Part shown: positions 24,266-30,374 of the stretch, in pieces | Numbering within the stretch: the stretch's first letter is position 1 | Layout of the letters: every line of letters starts with the position of its first letter | Source of the DNA: Bacillota bacterium | Lineage (GTDB): Bacteria > Bacillota > Dethiobacteria > DTU022 | Length of the DNA: 30,374 bases | Direction: 5' to 3' | Assembly (NCBI GenBank): GCA_012727685.1 | Contig: JAAYGO010000277.1 | Location: 1 to 30,374, forward strand | The notes under the pieces: model-generated | What the model saw: the letters and a program-made list of their open reading frames with translations, nothing else | Databases searched by the model: none | Told to the model about the DNA's origin: nothing | Program-made: the position numbers and the translations under genes

Positions 24266-24298
24266 CAGAAAGGGCAGCGCACTCGGCTGCCCTTTCTG
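24266..24298 (+). terminator. Terminator of the ABC-PASTA operon
   Basis: There is a 13-bp perfect stem, CAGAAAGGGCAGC (24266-24278) and GCTGCCCTTTCTG (24286-24298), with a 7-base loop, 50 bases after the operon's last stop. The tail is not a long U run, and the symmetry would also serve leftward transcription. Confidence 0.65.
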
Positions 24299-24304
24299 AT
24301 TGAG

Positions 24305-24319
24305 CTACTCTGAAAATAG
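24305..24319. repeat. Short intergenic repeat, copy 2
   Basis: CTACTCTGAAAATAG differs by one base from 10703-10717. It lies in a hairpin (TGAGCTA 24301-24307, TAGCTCA 24317-24323). Confidence 0.35.
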
Positions 24320-24331
24320 CTCAGTACCATT

Positions 24332-24439
24332 TTACATCCATTTGATGGTGAAGCCACCTGCTTCATGGACGTCTACCCTGAAAATACTATTGCTGGTATG
24401 ATAAGCGGTAGCATTTTCAACAGCGCGCCTAACTTCCAC
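24332..24439 (-). CDS. Possible 35-residue open frame after the MFS gene
   Basis: GTG at 24439, 7 bases after GGAG, opens a 35-codon frame ending at 24332. The peptide (VRRAVENATAYHTSNSIFRV, then a Gly-Gly-Phe turn) looks protein-like and contains repeat copy 3. The frame is open further upstream. It may be a small gene or the tail of a decayed one, possibly of a mobile element. No family is recognised. Confidence 0.3.
   Translation of the reverse strand: MEVRRAVENATAYHTSNSIFRVDVHEAGGFTIKWM
24373..24386. repeat. Short intergenic repeat, copy 3
   Basis: CTACCCTGAAAATA is identical to the first 14 bases of copy 1 at 10703. It lies 68 bases from copy 2 in the same orientation. Confidence 0.35.
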
Positions 24440-24459
24440 CAAACGACTCCAGCCGCTAA

Positions 24460-25698
24460 CTAAGCCGAATCAACATTGCTTTTCGGTTCTTTTGCCCGGG
24501 TATAAAAAGGAAACACCCTCTGGGAAAAGTAGATCAGCAGGGCCAGGCCCACCGGGATCAGCGCCAGGTGAAACATGGTGCGGTAGCCGAGGAGCGCCGC
24601 GATGGGACCCCAGATTATCGACCCGAGGAACACCCCGGAGTCAAAAGCGGTCCAGTAAGTGGCATTGGCGGCACCCCTGTTTTCCGGGGTGGCATCCTTA
24701 ACACTGAGCGCCAGCATGGTCGGCTGCAAAAAGGCAAAGCCTGCCCCAAAAAAGATCCCCCCAATGATTAAAGAGGCAAGGGAAGAAAGCTGCGCCAGGA
24801 TCAGGATGGCCACAATCACCAGTACCGCCCCGACCAGGACCGTCAGATCGAAACCTTTCTCTTTCTTCTTATCGACGAGCATCCCCGAGACAGGCCTCAG
24901 GACCAGTGAAGTGATTGATTCGGCGGTAAAGAAAATGCCCGTAAGCAAAATGCCCTGCATGGTCGCGTAAACCGGTACAAACGAGATTACCGAACTAAAA
25001 TTAATGGCTACGAAAAGAGTGACCAGGGCCGGCTTCAGGGCGGTTCGGGTGAAGAAAACAAAATGCGGCTTGACCTCCTTTTTTTCGTAGGCAGGGTATC
25101 TGATTAACAGCGCCAGGATGAAGGCAACAACAATGAACAGGGCGGATACCGTAAATATGACCGGATAGGAAACGTGCCGGCCCAGCATCCACGAAGTGGT
25201 AGTGGGCGCAATTGCCACCGAAAGACTCATGGTGGCTGTAAAATAGCCCATCCCCATGCCCATCTGTTTCTTGGGGATGATATCGGTGGCCAGGGTGAAG
25301 ATGGCGGTATTGCTGATCCCGAAACCGATGCCCTGGATGACCCGCAGCGCGATCAAGAGGGCGGCCGGGATCATCCCGATATAACAAATCGCCGGCAGGA
25401 GAAATAGCAAGATCCCGCCCCAAAAAAGTTTTTTACGCCCGTATGCATCCAGGGCCCACCCAGCAAAGGGCCTGATCAACAGCGCCCCCAGCGTTATCGC
25501 GGCCAGCGGAAGACCGGCGGCGCCGCTGACGCCCTCGTGCATTTCCATGTACACGGGTAAAACCGGAATCATGCTGTCAAAGGCCATGAATAAGAGCAGG
25601 GCCACGAACCAGGCCAGGATGTAATTACGATTCAACAAATCATGCCGTAGTATATTAAGCGCCTTCGGGTTACGTCCCTGCCGGGATAGTTGATTCAT
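24460..25698 (-). CDS. Major facilitator superfamily transporter
   Basis: This 412-residue protein has about twelve hydrophobic segments in two six-helix halves. The conserved loop after the second helix reads GWALDAYGRKKLF (80-92), matching the MFS motif G-x3-D-x2-G-R-K/R, and a second form lies at about residue 277 (PVSGMLVDKKKEKG). The first helix, with FMAFDSMIPVLPVYM, and the overall pattern resemble drug/metabolite exporters (DHA1/arabinose-efflux-like). The ATG at 25698 lies 7 bases after GGAGG; the frame is open to 25818 without such a site. The substrate cannot be inferred from the neighbours. Confidence 0.9.
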   Translation of the reverse strand: MNQLSRQGRNPKALNILRHDLLNRNYILAWFVALLLFMAFDSMIPVLPVYMEMHEGVSGAAGLPLAAITLGALLIRPFAGWALDAYGRKKLFWGGILLFLLPAICYIGMIPAALLIALRVIQGIGFGISNTAIFTLATDIIPKKQMGMGMGYFTATMSLSVAIAPTTTSWMLGRHVSYPVIFTVSALFIVVAFILALLIRYPAYEKKEVKPHFVFFTRTALKPALVTLFVAINFSSVISFVPVYATMQGILLTGIFFTAESITSLVLRPVSGMLVDKKKEKGFDLTVLVGAVLVIVAILILAQLSSLASLIIGGIFFGAGFAFLQPTMLALSVKDATPENRGAANATYWTAFDSGVFLGSIIWGPIAALLGYRTMFHLALIPVGLALLIYFSQRVFPFYTRAKEPKSNVDSA

Positions 25699-26042
25699 TA
25701 ATACACCTCCAGTTAAACGGGAGCGGCAGTGCTCATCCAATGCCCAATTTTTTATCATTATACCATCGATTCCCTGATTAAAACACTGTTTCCATGCCGG
25801 TGGCCTAATATCCTGCAAACGGTTATGGTAGTATTATTGCCAGGGGATAAAGATGACAGGGGTTCAGGAATCCGTTTTTTTCTTTCCTGGGTAAAGCTCG
25901 ATAAGCCGCACGACCAGCAATAATCCTCCGGCAGCTATAAAGCCAGACGCGCAAACTTTCGATTTAACTTCTAGGGGTTGCTATGGAGTGGCCTGAAGTG
26001 AGCTGATTGAGGGGTGGAGTCCACCGCTTTGATTTGCGGTCA
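25699..26042. other. Intergenic gap between the MFS and tag genes
   Basis: This 344-base stretch has no convincing gene; the open frame at 25729-25923 lacks a ribosome site and family resemblance. It should hold the MFS promoter, leftward of about 25800, and the end of the tag transcript. ACCGC..GCGGT (26026-26043 area) and GGTGGAGTCCACC (26013-26025) are small dyads that could help end the latter. Confidence 0.4.
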
Positions 26043-26615
26043 TTATTCGCTGCAGATCAATTCCCGGAACCGGAAGCAGCTAACCAGGTGATCGTTTACC
26101 AGGCCGGTGGCCTGAAGATGGGAGTAAACGATGACCGGACCCAGAAACTGAAAGCCGCGCTGCTTCAGGTCGCGGCTGATCGCCTCCGAAAGCCCGGTGC
26201 TGGCGGGAATCTCCGAAAGCTCCCGCCACCTGCCCACCAGCGGCTTGCCGTCCACGAAGCGCCACAGGTAGTCGGAAAAGCTGCCGAAGCGCTCCTGAAT
26301 TTCGATGAAGCGGCGGGCATTATGCACCGAAGCCTCGATTTTGCGCCGGTTCCGGATCAGGCCGCTGTCCTGCAGCATCGTTTCAATTTTTCCGGCATTG
26401 TAACCGGCCACCGCCTCCGGATCGAAGCCGGCGTACGCCCGGCAGTAGGCCTCGCGCCGCCGCAGGATCGTGATCCAGCTTAAACCAGCCTGGGCCGACT
26501 CGAGGACCAGGAATTCAAAATGGCGCCGGTCGTCGAAAACGGGCACCCCCCATTCTTCGTCGTGGTAGCGCACATAGAGGGGATCTGTACCGCACCAGGG
26601 ACAACGTTTCAGCAT
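26043..26615 (-). CDS. tag: DNA-3-methyladenine glycosylase I
   Basis: This 190-residue base-excision repair enzyme removes 3-methyladenine from DNA. The opening RCPWCGTDPLYVRYHDEEWG matches the Tag family. The zinc site of Escherichia coli Tag (Cys4, His17, His175, Cys179) corresponds to Cys5, His18, His176 and Cys180 here. The catalytic region LESAQAGLSWITIL has Glu39 at the place of E. coli Glu38. The length is close to the 187 residues of the E. coli protein. AAAGGA lies 7 bases before the ATG. It is 237 bases downstream of proA in the same direction, with a palindrome and a gene remnant between. Confidence 0.96.
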   Translation of the reverse strand: MLKRCPWCGTDPLYVRYHDEEWGVPVFDDRRHFEFLVLESAQAGLSWITILRRREAYCRAYAGFDPEAVAGYNAGKIETMLQDSGLIRNRRKIEASVHNARRFIEIQERFGSFSDYLWRFVDGKPLVGRWRELSEIPASTGLSEAISRDLKQRGFQFLGPVIVYSHLQATGLVNDHLVSCFRFRELICSE

Positions 26616-26650
26616 TTCATGATCCTTTCTTTAAGATATTTTAGCTGTCG

Positions 26651-26678
26651 TCCGCCCCCGCAGCGCTGCGGGGGCGGA
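26651..26678. terminator. 28-bp perfect palindrome between proA and tag
   Basis: Two 14-base arms (TCCGCCCCCGCAGC and its exact complement) meet without a loop, giving a very GC-rich hairpin or cruciform. It lies after proA and the remnant and before tag. It lacks a U tail leftward, so it may be a processing or factor-assisted stop, or a repeat element. Confidence 0.45.
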
Positions 26679-26708
26679 AGGATATAATACTGGATCAAAA
26701 TCAATATT

Positions 26709-26876
26709 CTATTCCAGAGGCAATATAATCTTGGTCAATAGATCGCTTTCAGGAACTTCGTTTGGTGAATTGTAATAGAACTCGTATGCAATGCCGGTCG
26801 GGGTATGGCCGTTTTCTCCGATCCACTGCAGCAGGGCGTTGTAAACAGGCTTCAACCCCTCGAACGGTCCAGCTTT
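26709..26876 (-). pseudogene. Truncated GyrI-like (AraC effector-binding) domain remnant
   Basis: A 55-codon frame between stops reads AGPFEGLKPVYNALLQWIGE, then a block ending in PESDLLTKIILPLE. This matches the C-terminal third of GyrI-like/effector-binding domains (GPYEGL..Y..L..WI..NG, then Y.NSP.E.P...L.T.I..PL). The first two-thirds is missing: a stop precedes it, and its 5' end overlaps the last 25 bases of proA. The only start candidate is TTG at 26855 without a ribosome site. It is most simply a gene remnant joined to proA by a deletion. Confidence 0.6.
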
Positions 26877-28144
26877 CTATGTTTAAAGGTCTTGCGGCGG
26901 CTGGCATAATCATCCACGACATGGCCGCTGCCCAAGAGCCTGTACTTGTAGATCACCAGCCCGTCCAGGCCCACCGGTCCACGGGAGTGGATCTTGCCGG
27001 TGCTGATCCCCACCTCGGCGCCGAAACCGTAGCGGAAGCCGTCGCTGAAGCGGGTGGAGCAGTTCCAGAAAACATTGCCCGAGTCCACGTAGTCCATGAA
27101 GCGCATCGCCTTTTCGCGATCCGCGGTGATGATGCTGTCCGTATGTCCGGAGCCGTAGCTATTGATGTGGTCGATGGCCTCGTCGAGCCCGCCGACGATC
27201 TTGATCGAAAGTTTATAATCGAGGTACTCGGTCCGCCAGTCCTCTTCCGACGCCGGTTCGGCGGGGATAATCTGCAAGGTTTGGGGGCATCCGATCAGCG
27301 TGACCTGTTTGGCCTCCAGCGCCTGCTTCAAGGGCGGTAACAGGGCCGGCGCGATCCGCTCGTGCACCAGGAGCGTCTCCAGGGCGTTGCACACCGCCAC
27401 GTACTGGGTCTTCGCGTCGGCAACCACGCGAAGCGTCATCTCGAGGTCCGCATCTTCGTCCACGTAGCAATGGCAGATGCCGTCCGCGTGGCCCAGAACC
27501 GGGATGCGCGAGTGGTCCATGATGTAGCGCACGAATTCATTGGAGCCCCGGGGGATCACCAGGTCGATATAGCGGTCCAACTGCAGCATCTCGTTAACCG
27601 CCGCCCGCGTCTCCAGGAGAGCGGCCCAGTTTGCAGGGACTCCGGCCCGAGCGGCAGCCTCGATGATCAGATCGGCCAGGATGCGGTTCGTCTCCCTAGC
27701 CTCAGAGCCGCCTTTCAGCAAAACCCCGTTGCCGCTCTTCAGGCAGAGGGTCGCGATCTGCACCAGGGCATCGGGCCGCGATTCAAAGATGACCCCGATC
27801 ACCCCGATGGGGCAGGTCACCTTGTAGAGCTCGAGCCCGTCGTCCAGCTCCGTGGCGAGCAGCGTCTTGCCGACGGGGTCTTCAAGGCCGATCAGGCTGT
27901 TGATCCCGTCAACGGCCTCCGCTAGTTTGGCCTCGTCAAATTTTAAACGCTTCAGCAAAGGCGCCGGCAGCTTTTCCCGCTCGCTCCGCTCCAGGTCCTC
28001 CCGGTTGGCGCGGATAATCTCTTCTTCCCGATCGCTCAAAGATGCGGCAATGGCGGCCAAAGCCCTGTTCTTCAATGCGGTATCGGCCGCAGCCAGCTTA
28101 AGCGACGCTTCCTTGACCCGGCGCGCCAGTTCCTCCATATTCAT
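26852..28144 (-). CDS. proA: Glutamate-5-semialdehyde dehydrogenase (gamma-glutamyl phosphate reductase)
   Basis: This 430-residue cytoplasmic enzyme of proline synthesis reduces gamma-glutamyl phosphate to glutamate 5-semialdehyde with NADPH. Landmarks are PIGVIGVIFESRPDALVQI (112-130), GNGVLLKGGSEA (138-149), IPRGSNEFVR (197-206) and the catalytic cysteine C252 in VCNALETLLVHE. The C-terminal FKHRKLD is normal for the family, followed by five residues that run into the remnant described separately. ATG at 28144 lies 6 bases after AAGGAGGG and is preferred to the ATGs at 28150 and 28138. proB is not next to it in this window. Confidence 0.96.
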   Translation of the reverse strand: MNMEELARRVKEASLKLAAADTALKNRALAAIAASLSDREEEIIRANREDLERSEREKLPAPLLKRLKFDEAKLAEAVDGINSLIGLEDPVGKTLLATELDDGLELYKVTCPIGVIGVIFESRPDALVQIATLCLKSGNGVLLKGGSEARETNRILADLIIEAAARAGVPANWAALLETRAAVNEMLQLDRYIDLVIPRGSNEFVRYIMDHSRIPVLGHADGICHCYVDEDADLEMTLRVVADAKTQYVAVCNALETLLVHERIAPALLPPLKQALEAKQVTLIGCPQTLQIIPAEPASEEDWRTEYLDYKLSIKIVGGLDEAIDHINSYGSGHTDSIITADREKAMRFMDYVDSGNVFWNCSTRFSDGFRYGFGAEVGISTGKIHSRGPVGLDGLVIYKYRLLGSGHVVDDYASRRKTFKHRKLDRSRG

Positions 28145-28247
28145 GTACATCCCTCCTTGCGACAATTTTATAATACCCGGGCCCACAGGTAAAGGATTGC
28201 AGGGGAAAATTAGTTAAATTTTCCGCCCGCCCCCCAAATGGGATCCA

Positions 28248-28256
28248 TGTTATAAT
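28248..28256 (+). promoter_or_regulatory. Extended -10 promoter of the metallophosphoesterase gene
   Basis: TGTTATAAT (TG-N-TATAAT) lies about 65 bases before the start at 28321. No clear -35 box is present at 17 bases, as is usual for extended -10 promoters. Confidence 0.45.
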
Positions 28257-28320
28257 CTACATGTCAAAGGGACGGAAGAATTGACATTGTCTATTATTCG
28301 CATAAAGGATTATTGCCAAC

Positions 28321-29217
28321 ATGATTAAAAGGCTGGTTAAGATGACGGCAATTGTTTGTGGAGCGGCCCTGCTGGGACTGCTGTGGTTGGCCTGGGCCGG
28401 CAGTAATTACATCCAGCTATCGCACTACCAGGTCAGCGTGGAGCGGCTGCCGGAAAGCTTTCAAGAAGAGCTGCGCATCGTGCACATAAGCGACCTGCAC
28501 GGAAAGGAATTCGGAAAAAATAACGAGCGCCTGGCGCGAGCCATCGCCGCGCTGGAACCGGATTTAATCCTCGCCTCCGGCGATCTGATCAGTTCCCGGG
28601 GCGATGACGGGAGCGCCTTTATCAACCTGTTAAGGGAGTTGAAGGGGCTGTGCCCGGTCTACTGCTCACTCGGCAATCATGAACAGATCCTCAGGATGGG
28701 AACCGGGGCGGAGCGGTACGAAAACTTCACGCGGCAGCTCCGCGAAAGGGGGGCTGTCCTGCTGGACAATGAGCGGGTGGTCTTGGACTGGGACGGCACC
28801 CCGGTGGCCATCTACGGATTGACGGCGATGCTCTACCATTACAGCGGCAGAAACACGGCTCCCTGGGACGGCGGGCTGCTGACGGCGGAATATATCGAAG
28901 AGGCGATCGGCCGGCCGCAGGAAAGCGAGCTCTCCATTCTCCTGGCCCATAACCCGAAATATTTTCCCGAGTATGCCCGGTGGGGGGCGGACCTTGTCTT
29001 TTCCGGCCATGTCCATGGCGGCGTGATCAGGCTGCCCTATCTGGGGGGCCTGTTCTCGCCTGACTTAACCTTCTTCCCTCCATACGATGCCGGCCTTTAC
29101 AGCCAGGGGAAAACGCAGATGCACGTCAGCCGCGGCCTCGGCAACTCGGTCATCCCCGTGCGCATTTTTAACCGCCCCGACGTTTCGCTGGTCATCGTGC
29201 AGGATGCAAGGCGCTGA
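28321..29217 (+). CDS. Membrane-anchored calcineurin-like metallophosphoesterase
   Basis: The 298-residue protein has an N-terminal membrane segment (8-26) and a calcineurin-like phosphoesterase domain (50-285). All metal-binding blocks are present: ISDLHG (D58, H60), SGDLI (D88), LGNHE (N119, H120), LLAHNP (H210) and SGHVHGG (H230, H232). It resembles YkuE/YaeI-type enzymes, some of which hydrolyse UDP-diacylglucosamine or similar lipids, but the substrate here is unknown. AAAGGA precedes the ATG by 11 bases. It is convergent with the VanW gene, only 8 bases apart, with no terminator between them. Confidence 0.92.
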   Translation: MIKRLVKMTAIVCGAALLGLLWLAWAGSNYIQLSHYQVSVERLPESFQEELRIVHISDLHGKEFGKNNERLARAIAALEPDLILASGDLISSRGDDGSAFINLLRELKGLCPVYCSLGNHEQILRMGTGAERYENFTRQLRERGAVLLDNERVVLDWDGTPVAIYGLTAMLYHYSGRNTAPWDGGLLTAEYIEEAIGRPQESELSILLAHNPKYFPEYARWGADLVFSGHVHGGVIRLPYLGGLFSPDLTFFPPYDAGLYSQGKTQMHVSRGLGNSVIPVRIFNRPDVSLVIVQDARR

Positions 29218-29225
29218 TCCCAAAA

Positions 29226-30047
29226 TTATAGTTCAGTTAAATTGCCAAGTCCCTCCGTTAAAAAAGGCTGATACATCATGATGGCATGGTTTTCAGTGAT
29301 ATACTCATCGGCCACAAGTATTTGCTCCGCGGTATAAACCTTGCGATAAATGGTATTGTGGCGTATATAGCCGCCCCACGGTTCGTGTGTGATCCAATGC
29401 TCTTTTTGATAAACCTCGTATCGATACGCGGGCTCAACGGTTGTCCGCCACTCGCCCGACAGGTGATCCCCGCTAATTTCCAGCTTTAACTGGTAAGGCT
29501 GATCGGTATTGTTCTTGATCTGCAGATCCACATAATTATAGACACAGGTAGCGCCGCTGCCGAAGGGCTGGGTTCTGCCGGAATCGGGAAAAACATCATA
29601 ATTGTGGCGATGCCGCTCTGTGACCGTCAGCGGAGTGTGCAGTGTAAGCCAGTAAATCAAATTAGACAACTGGCACAGGCCGCCGCCGACCCCCGGAACA
29701 CAGCGTCCGTAAAATAAAACCATGCCGTCAACATAACCTTTAGCCCTGGTCGGCTTGCCGACCAGCTTCCAGAAGGAAAAGGTTTCACCGGGCTCGATTA
29801 CCACCCCGTTCAATCTGGGCACGGCAATTCTCAAATTGATGACCTTGTTATGCTGCATCCACATCTCCACATCTTTCAGTTGTCTCAACAAGGGTGTTTG
29901 ATGGGCAAACACGGTGACCGGGTAAAATGAAGCGCTGATTTTAGAGGCATAGCGAGTGGGCTTAAAATACCACTGCCAATATCTTGCCGCCGTATAAAAC
30001 ATTGCGCCCAGTTTTGCTCTTAACCGCGAACGGACTGCAGGCTGCAC
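29226..30047 (-). CDS. VanW-family protein
   Basis: The 273-residue protein belongs to the VanW family, first seen beside some glycopeptide-resistance operons but widespread in Firmicutes and of unknown function. Family blocks are GETFSFWKLVGKP (87-99), GVGGGLCQLSNLIYW (119-133), HTPLTVTERHRH (137-148) and PFGSGATCVYNYVDL (161-175). The C-terminal ENHAIMMYQPFL is also typical. There is no signal peptide. GTG at 30047 is used, with AAAGG 10 bases before it. The same frame stays open for another 29 codons up to a TAA without a start codon, so the true N-terminus could differ if an unusual start is used. No van resistance genes are nearby. Confidence 0.92.
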   Translation of the reverse strand: MQPAVRSRLRAKLGAMFYTAARYWQWYFKPTRYASKISASFYPVTVFAHQTPLLRQLKDVEMWMQHNKVINLRIAVPRLNGVVIEPGETFSFWKLVGKPTRAKGYVDGMVLFYGRCVPGVGGGLCQLSNLIYWLTLHTPLTVTERHRHNYDVFPDSGRTQPFGSGATCVYNYVDLQIKNNTDQPYQLKLEISGDHLSGEWRTTVEPAYRYEVYQKEHWITHEPWGGYIRHNTIYRKVYTAEQILVADEYITENHAIMMYQPFLTEGLGNLTEL

Positions 30048-30374
30048 TGACTCACCAGCCTTTACGGGAAGTTTTTTTGCGAAAACGCTCTCTTTAGTGG
30101 TGCTTCTTTGGCATCTTGCCGCCAGCGCCTCGATTTAAGCCTACCAGAAGATCGGGGCTGCGCCAAGATCTGCCGTCAAATTAAACCAGCGTTCTGCAGG
30201 ATGATAGTTTTATTGTTAGTATCATCACGCAACCCATGCCTTTTATTAAATTAGGGCTTCCTGCACAAGCCCTTGTATTAAAAAACTAAGCTGCGACTGG
30301 CAAAAACCGGCTCGCCGGCAGTAAAAATTTCGCTTTGAAAGCGCGAAAAACGTTCTTTGAAAAAAAGACAAAAA
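30048..30374. other. Right-end intergenic region with hairpins
   Basis: No gene is seen after the VanW start. GATGATA (30200-30206) and TATCATC (30220-30226) form a 7-bp dyad, and AGGGCTT (30253-30259) with AAGCCCT (30267-30273) forms a 7-bp stem. The second could end a transcript from beyond the window, though its U tail is weak. Confidence 0.35.

Noticed and set aside
26007..26483. 158-codon plus-strand open frame
   Set aside because: It is antisense to tag, which is certain by its zinc ligands and catalytic residues.
26762..27340. 192-codon plus-strand open frame
   Set aside because: It is antisense to proA and carries no ribosome site or family motif.
30048..30134. Frameshifted longer N-terminus of the VanW protein, from an ATG near 30120
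   Set aside because: The ATG is in another frame and meets a stop after six codons. The GTG at 30047 with AAAGG is adequate and the family domain is complete.
1..30374. tRNA, rRNA or CRISPR sequences
   Set aside because: No tRNA T-loop-like segment in context, rRNA-like sequence or regularly spaced repeat array was seen on either strand.

Overview
The window looks like chromosomal DNA of an anaerobic, endospore-clade Firmicute (class Clostridia, Peptococcaceae/Syntrophomonadaceae-like). The basis is strong AGGAGG-type ribosome sites, frequent TTG/GTG starts, a multisubunit NAD-linked [FeFe]-hydrogenase preceded by Rex-like operators, a VanW-family protein and moderate GC. The genus cannot be settled from the sequence. 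No rRNA, tRNA, CRISPR array or intact insertion sequence was seen.

Left part (1-9.3 kb), redox and fermentation genes. On the minus strand there is the start of an unidentified protein translationally coupled to an iron-type alcohol dehydrogenase with altered metal ligands. Next come a small four-cysteine protein and a formate/nitrite-family channel carrying the same four-cysteine domain as an N-terminal extension. Upstream of these lie a 46-bp dyad, a structured-looking intergenic region and a short conserved unknown gene. The four-gene hydrogenase operon (order NuoE-like, HndB-like, NuoF-like, HydA) is read leftward from 8.5 kb to 4.05 kb. Two Rex-like sites lie in the divergent region shared with a small tautomerase on the plus strand.

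Middle part (9.3-18 kb). There is a NIF3/DUF34 protein with a strong hairpin in its leader, then a leftward set of response regulator, sensor kinase, ABC ATPase and very large FtsX-type permease. This is the usual layout of an envelope-stress or peptide-responsive ABC module, and a candidate operator lies before the ATPase gene. A small membrane protein and a membrane-anchored glucosaminidase follow.

Right-middle part (17.7-24.3 kb). A leftward pair encodes an FAD:protein FMN transferase (ApbE) lipoprotein and a lipoprotein built of two near-identical 166-residue repeats, a plausible flavinylation substrate. Divergent from it is a rightward operon of FtsX-type permease, ABC ATPase and a six-PASTA membrane protein without a kinase domain, closed by a 13-bp perfect hairpin. 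Together these suggest cell-envelope redox and peptidoglycan-linked functions.

Right end (24.3-30.4 kb). This holds an MFS exporter, 3-methyladenine DNA glycosylase I, a truncated GyrI-like remnant overlapping the end of proA, proA itself, a membrane-anchored metallophosphoesterase and a VanW-family protein. The most unusual items are the shared Cys4 domain of the channel and its solo partner, the ApbE/tandem-repeat lipoprotein pair, the ABC-PASTA operon, and the loss of Fe-S cysteines or metal ligands in otherwise ordinary redox proteins.
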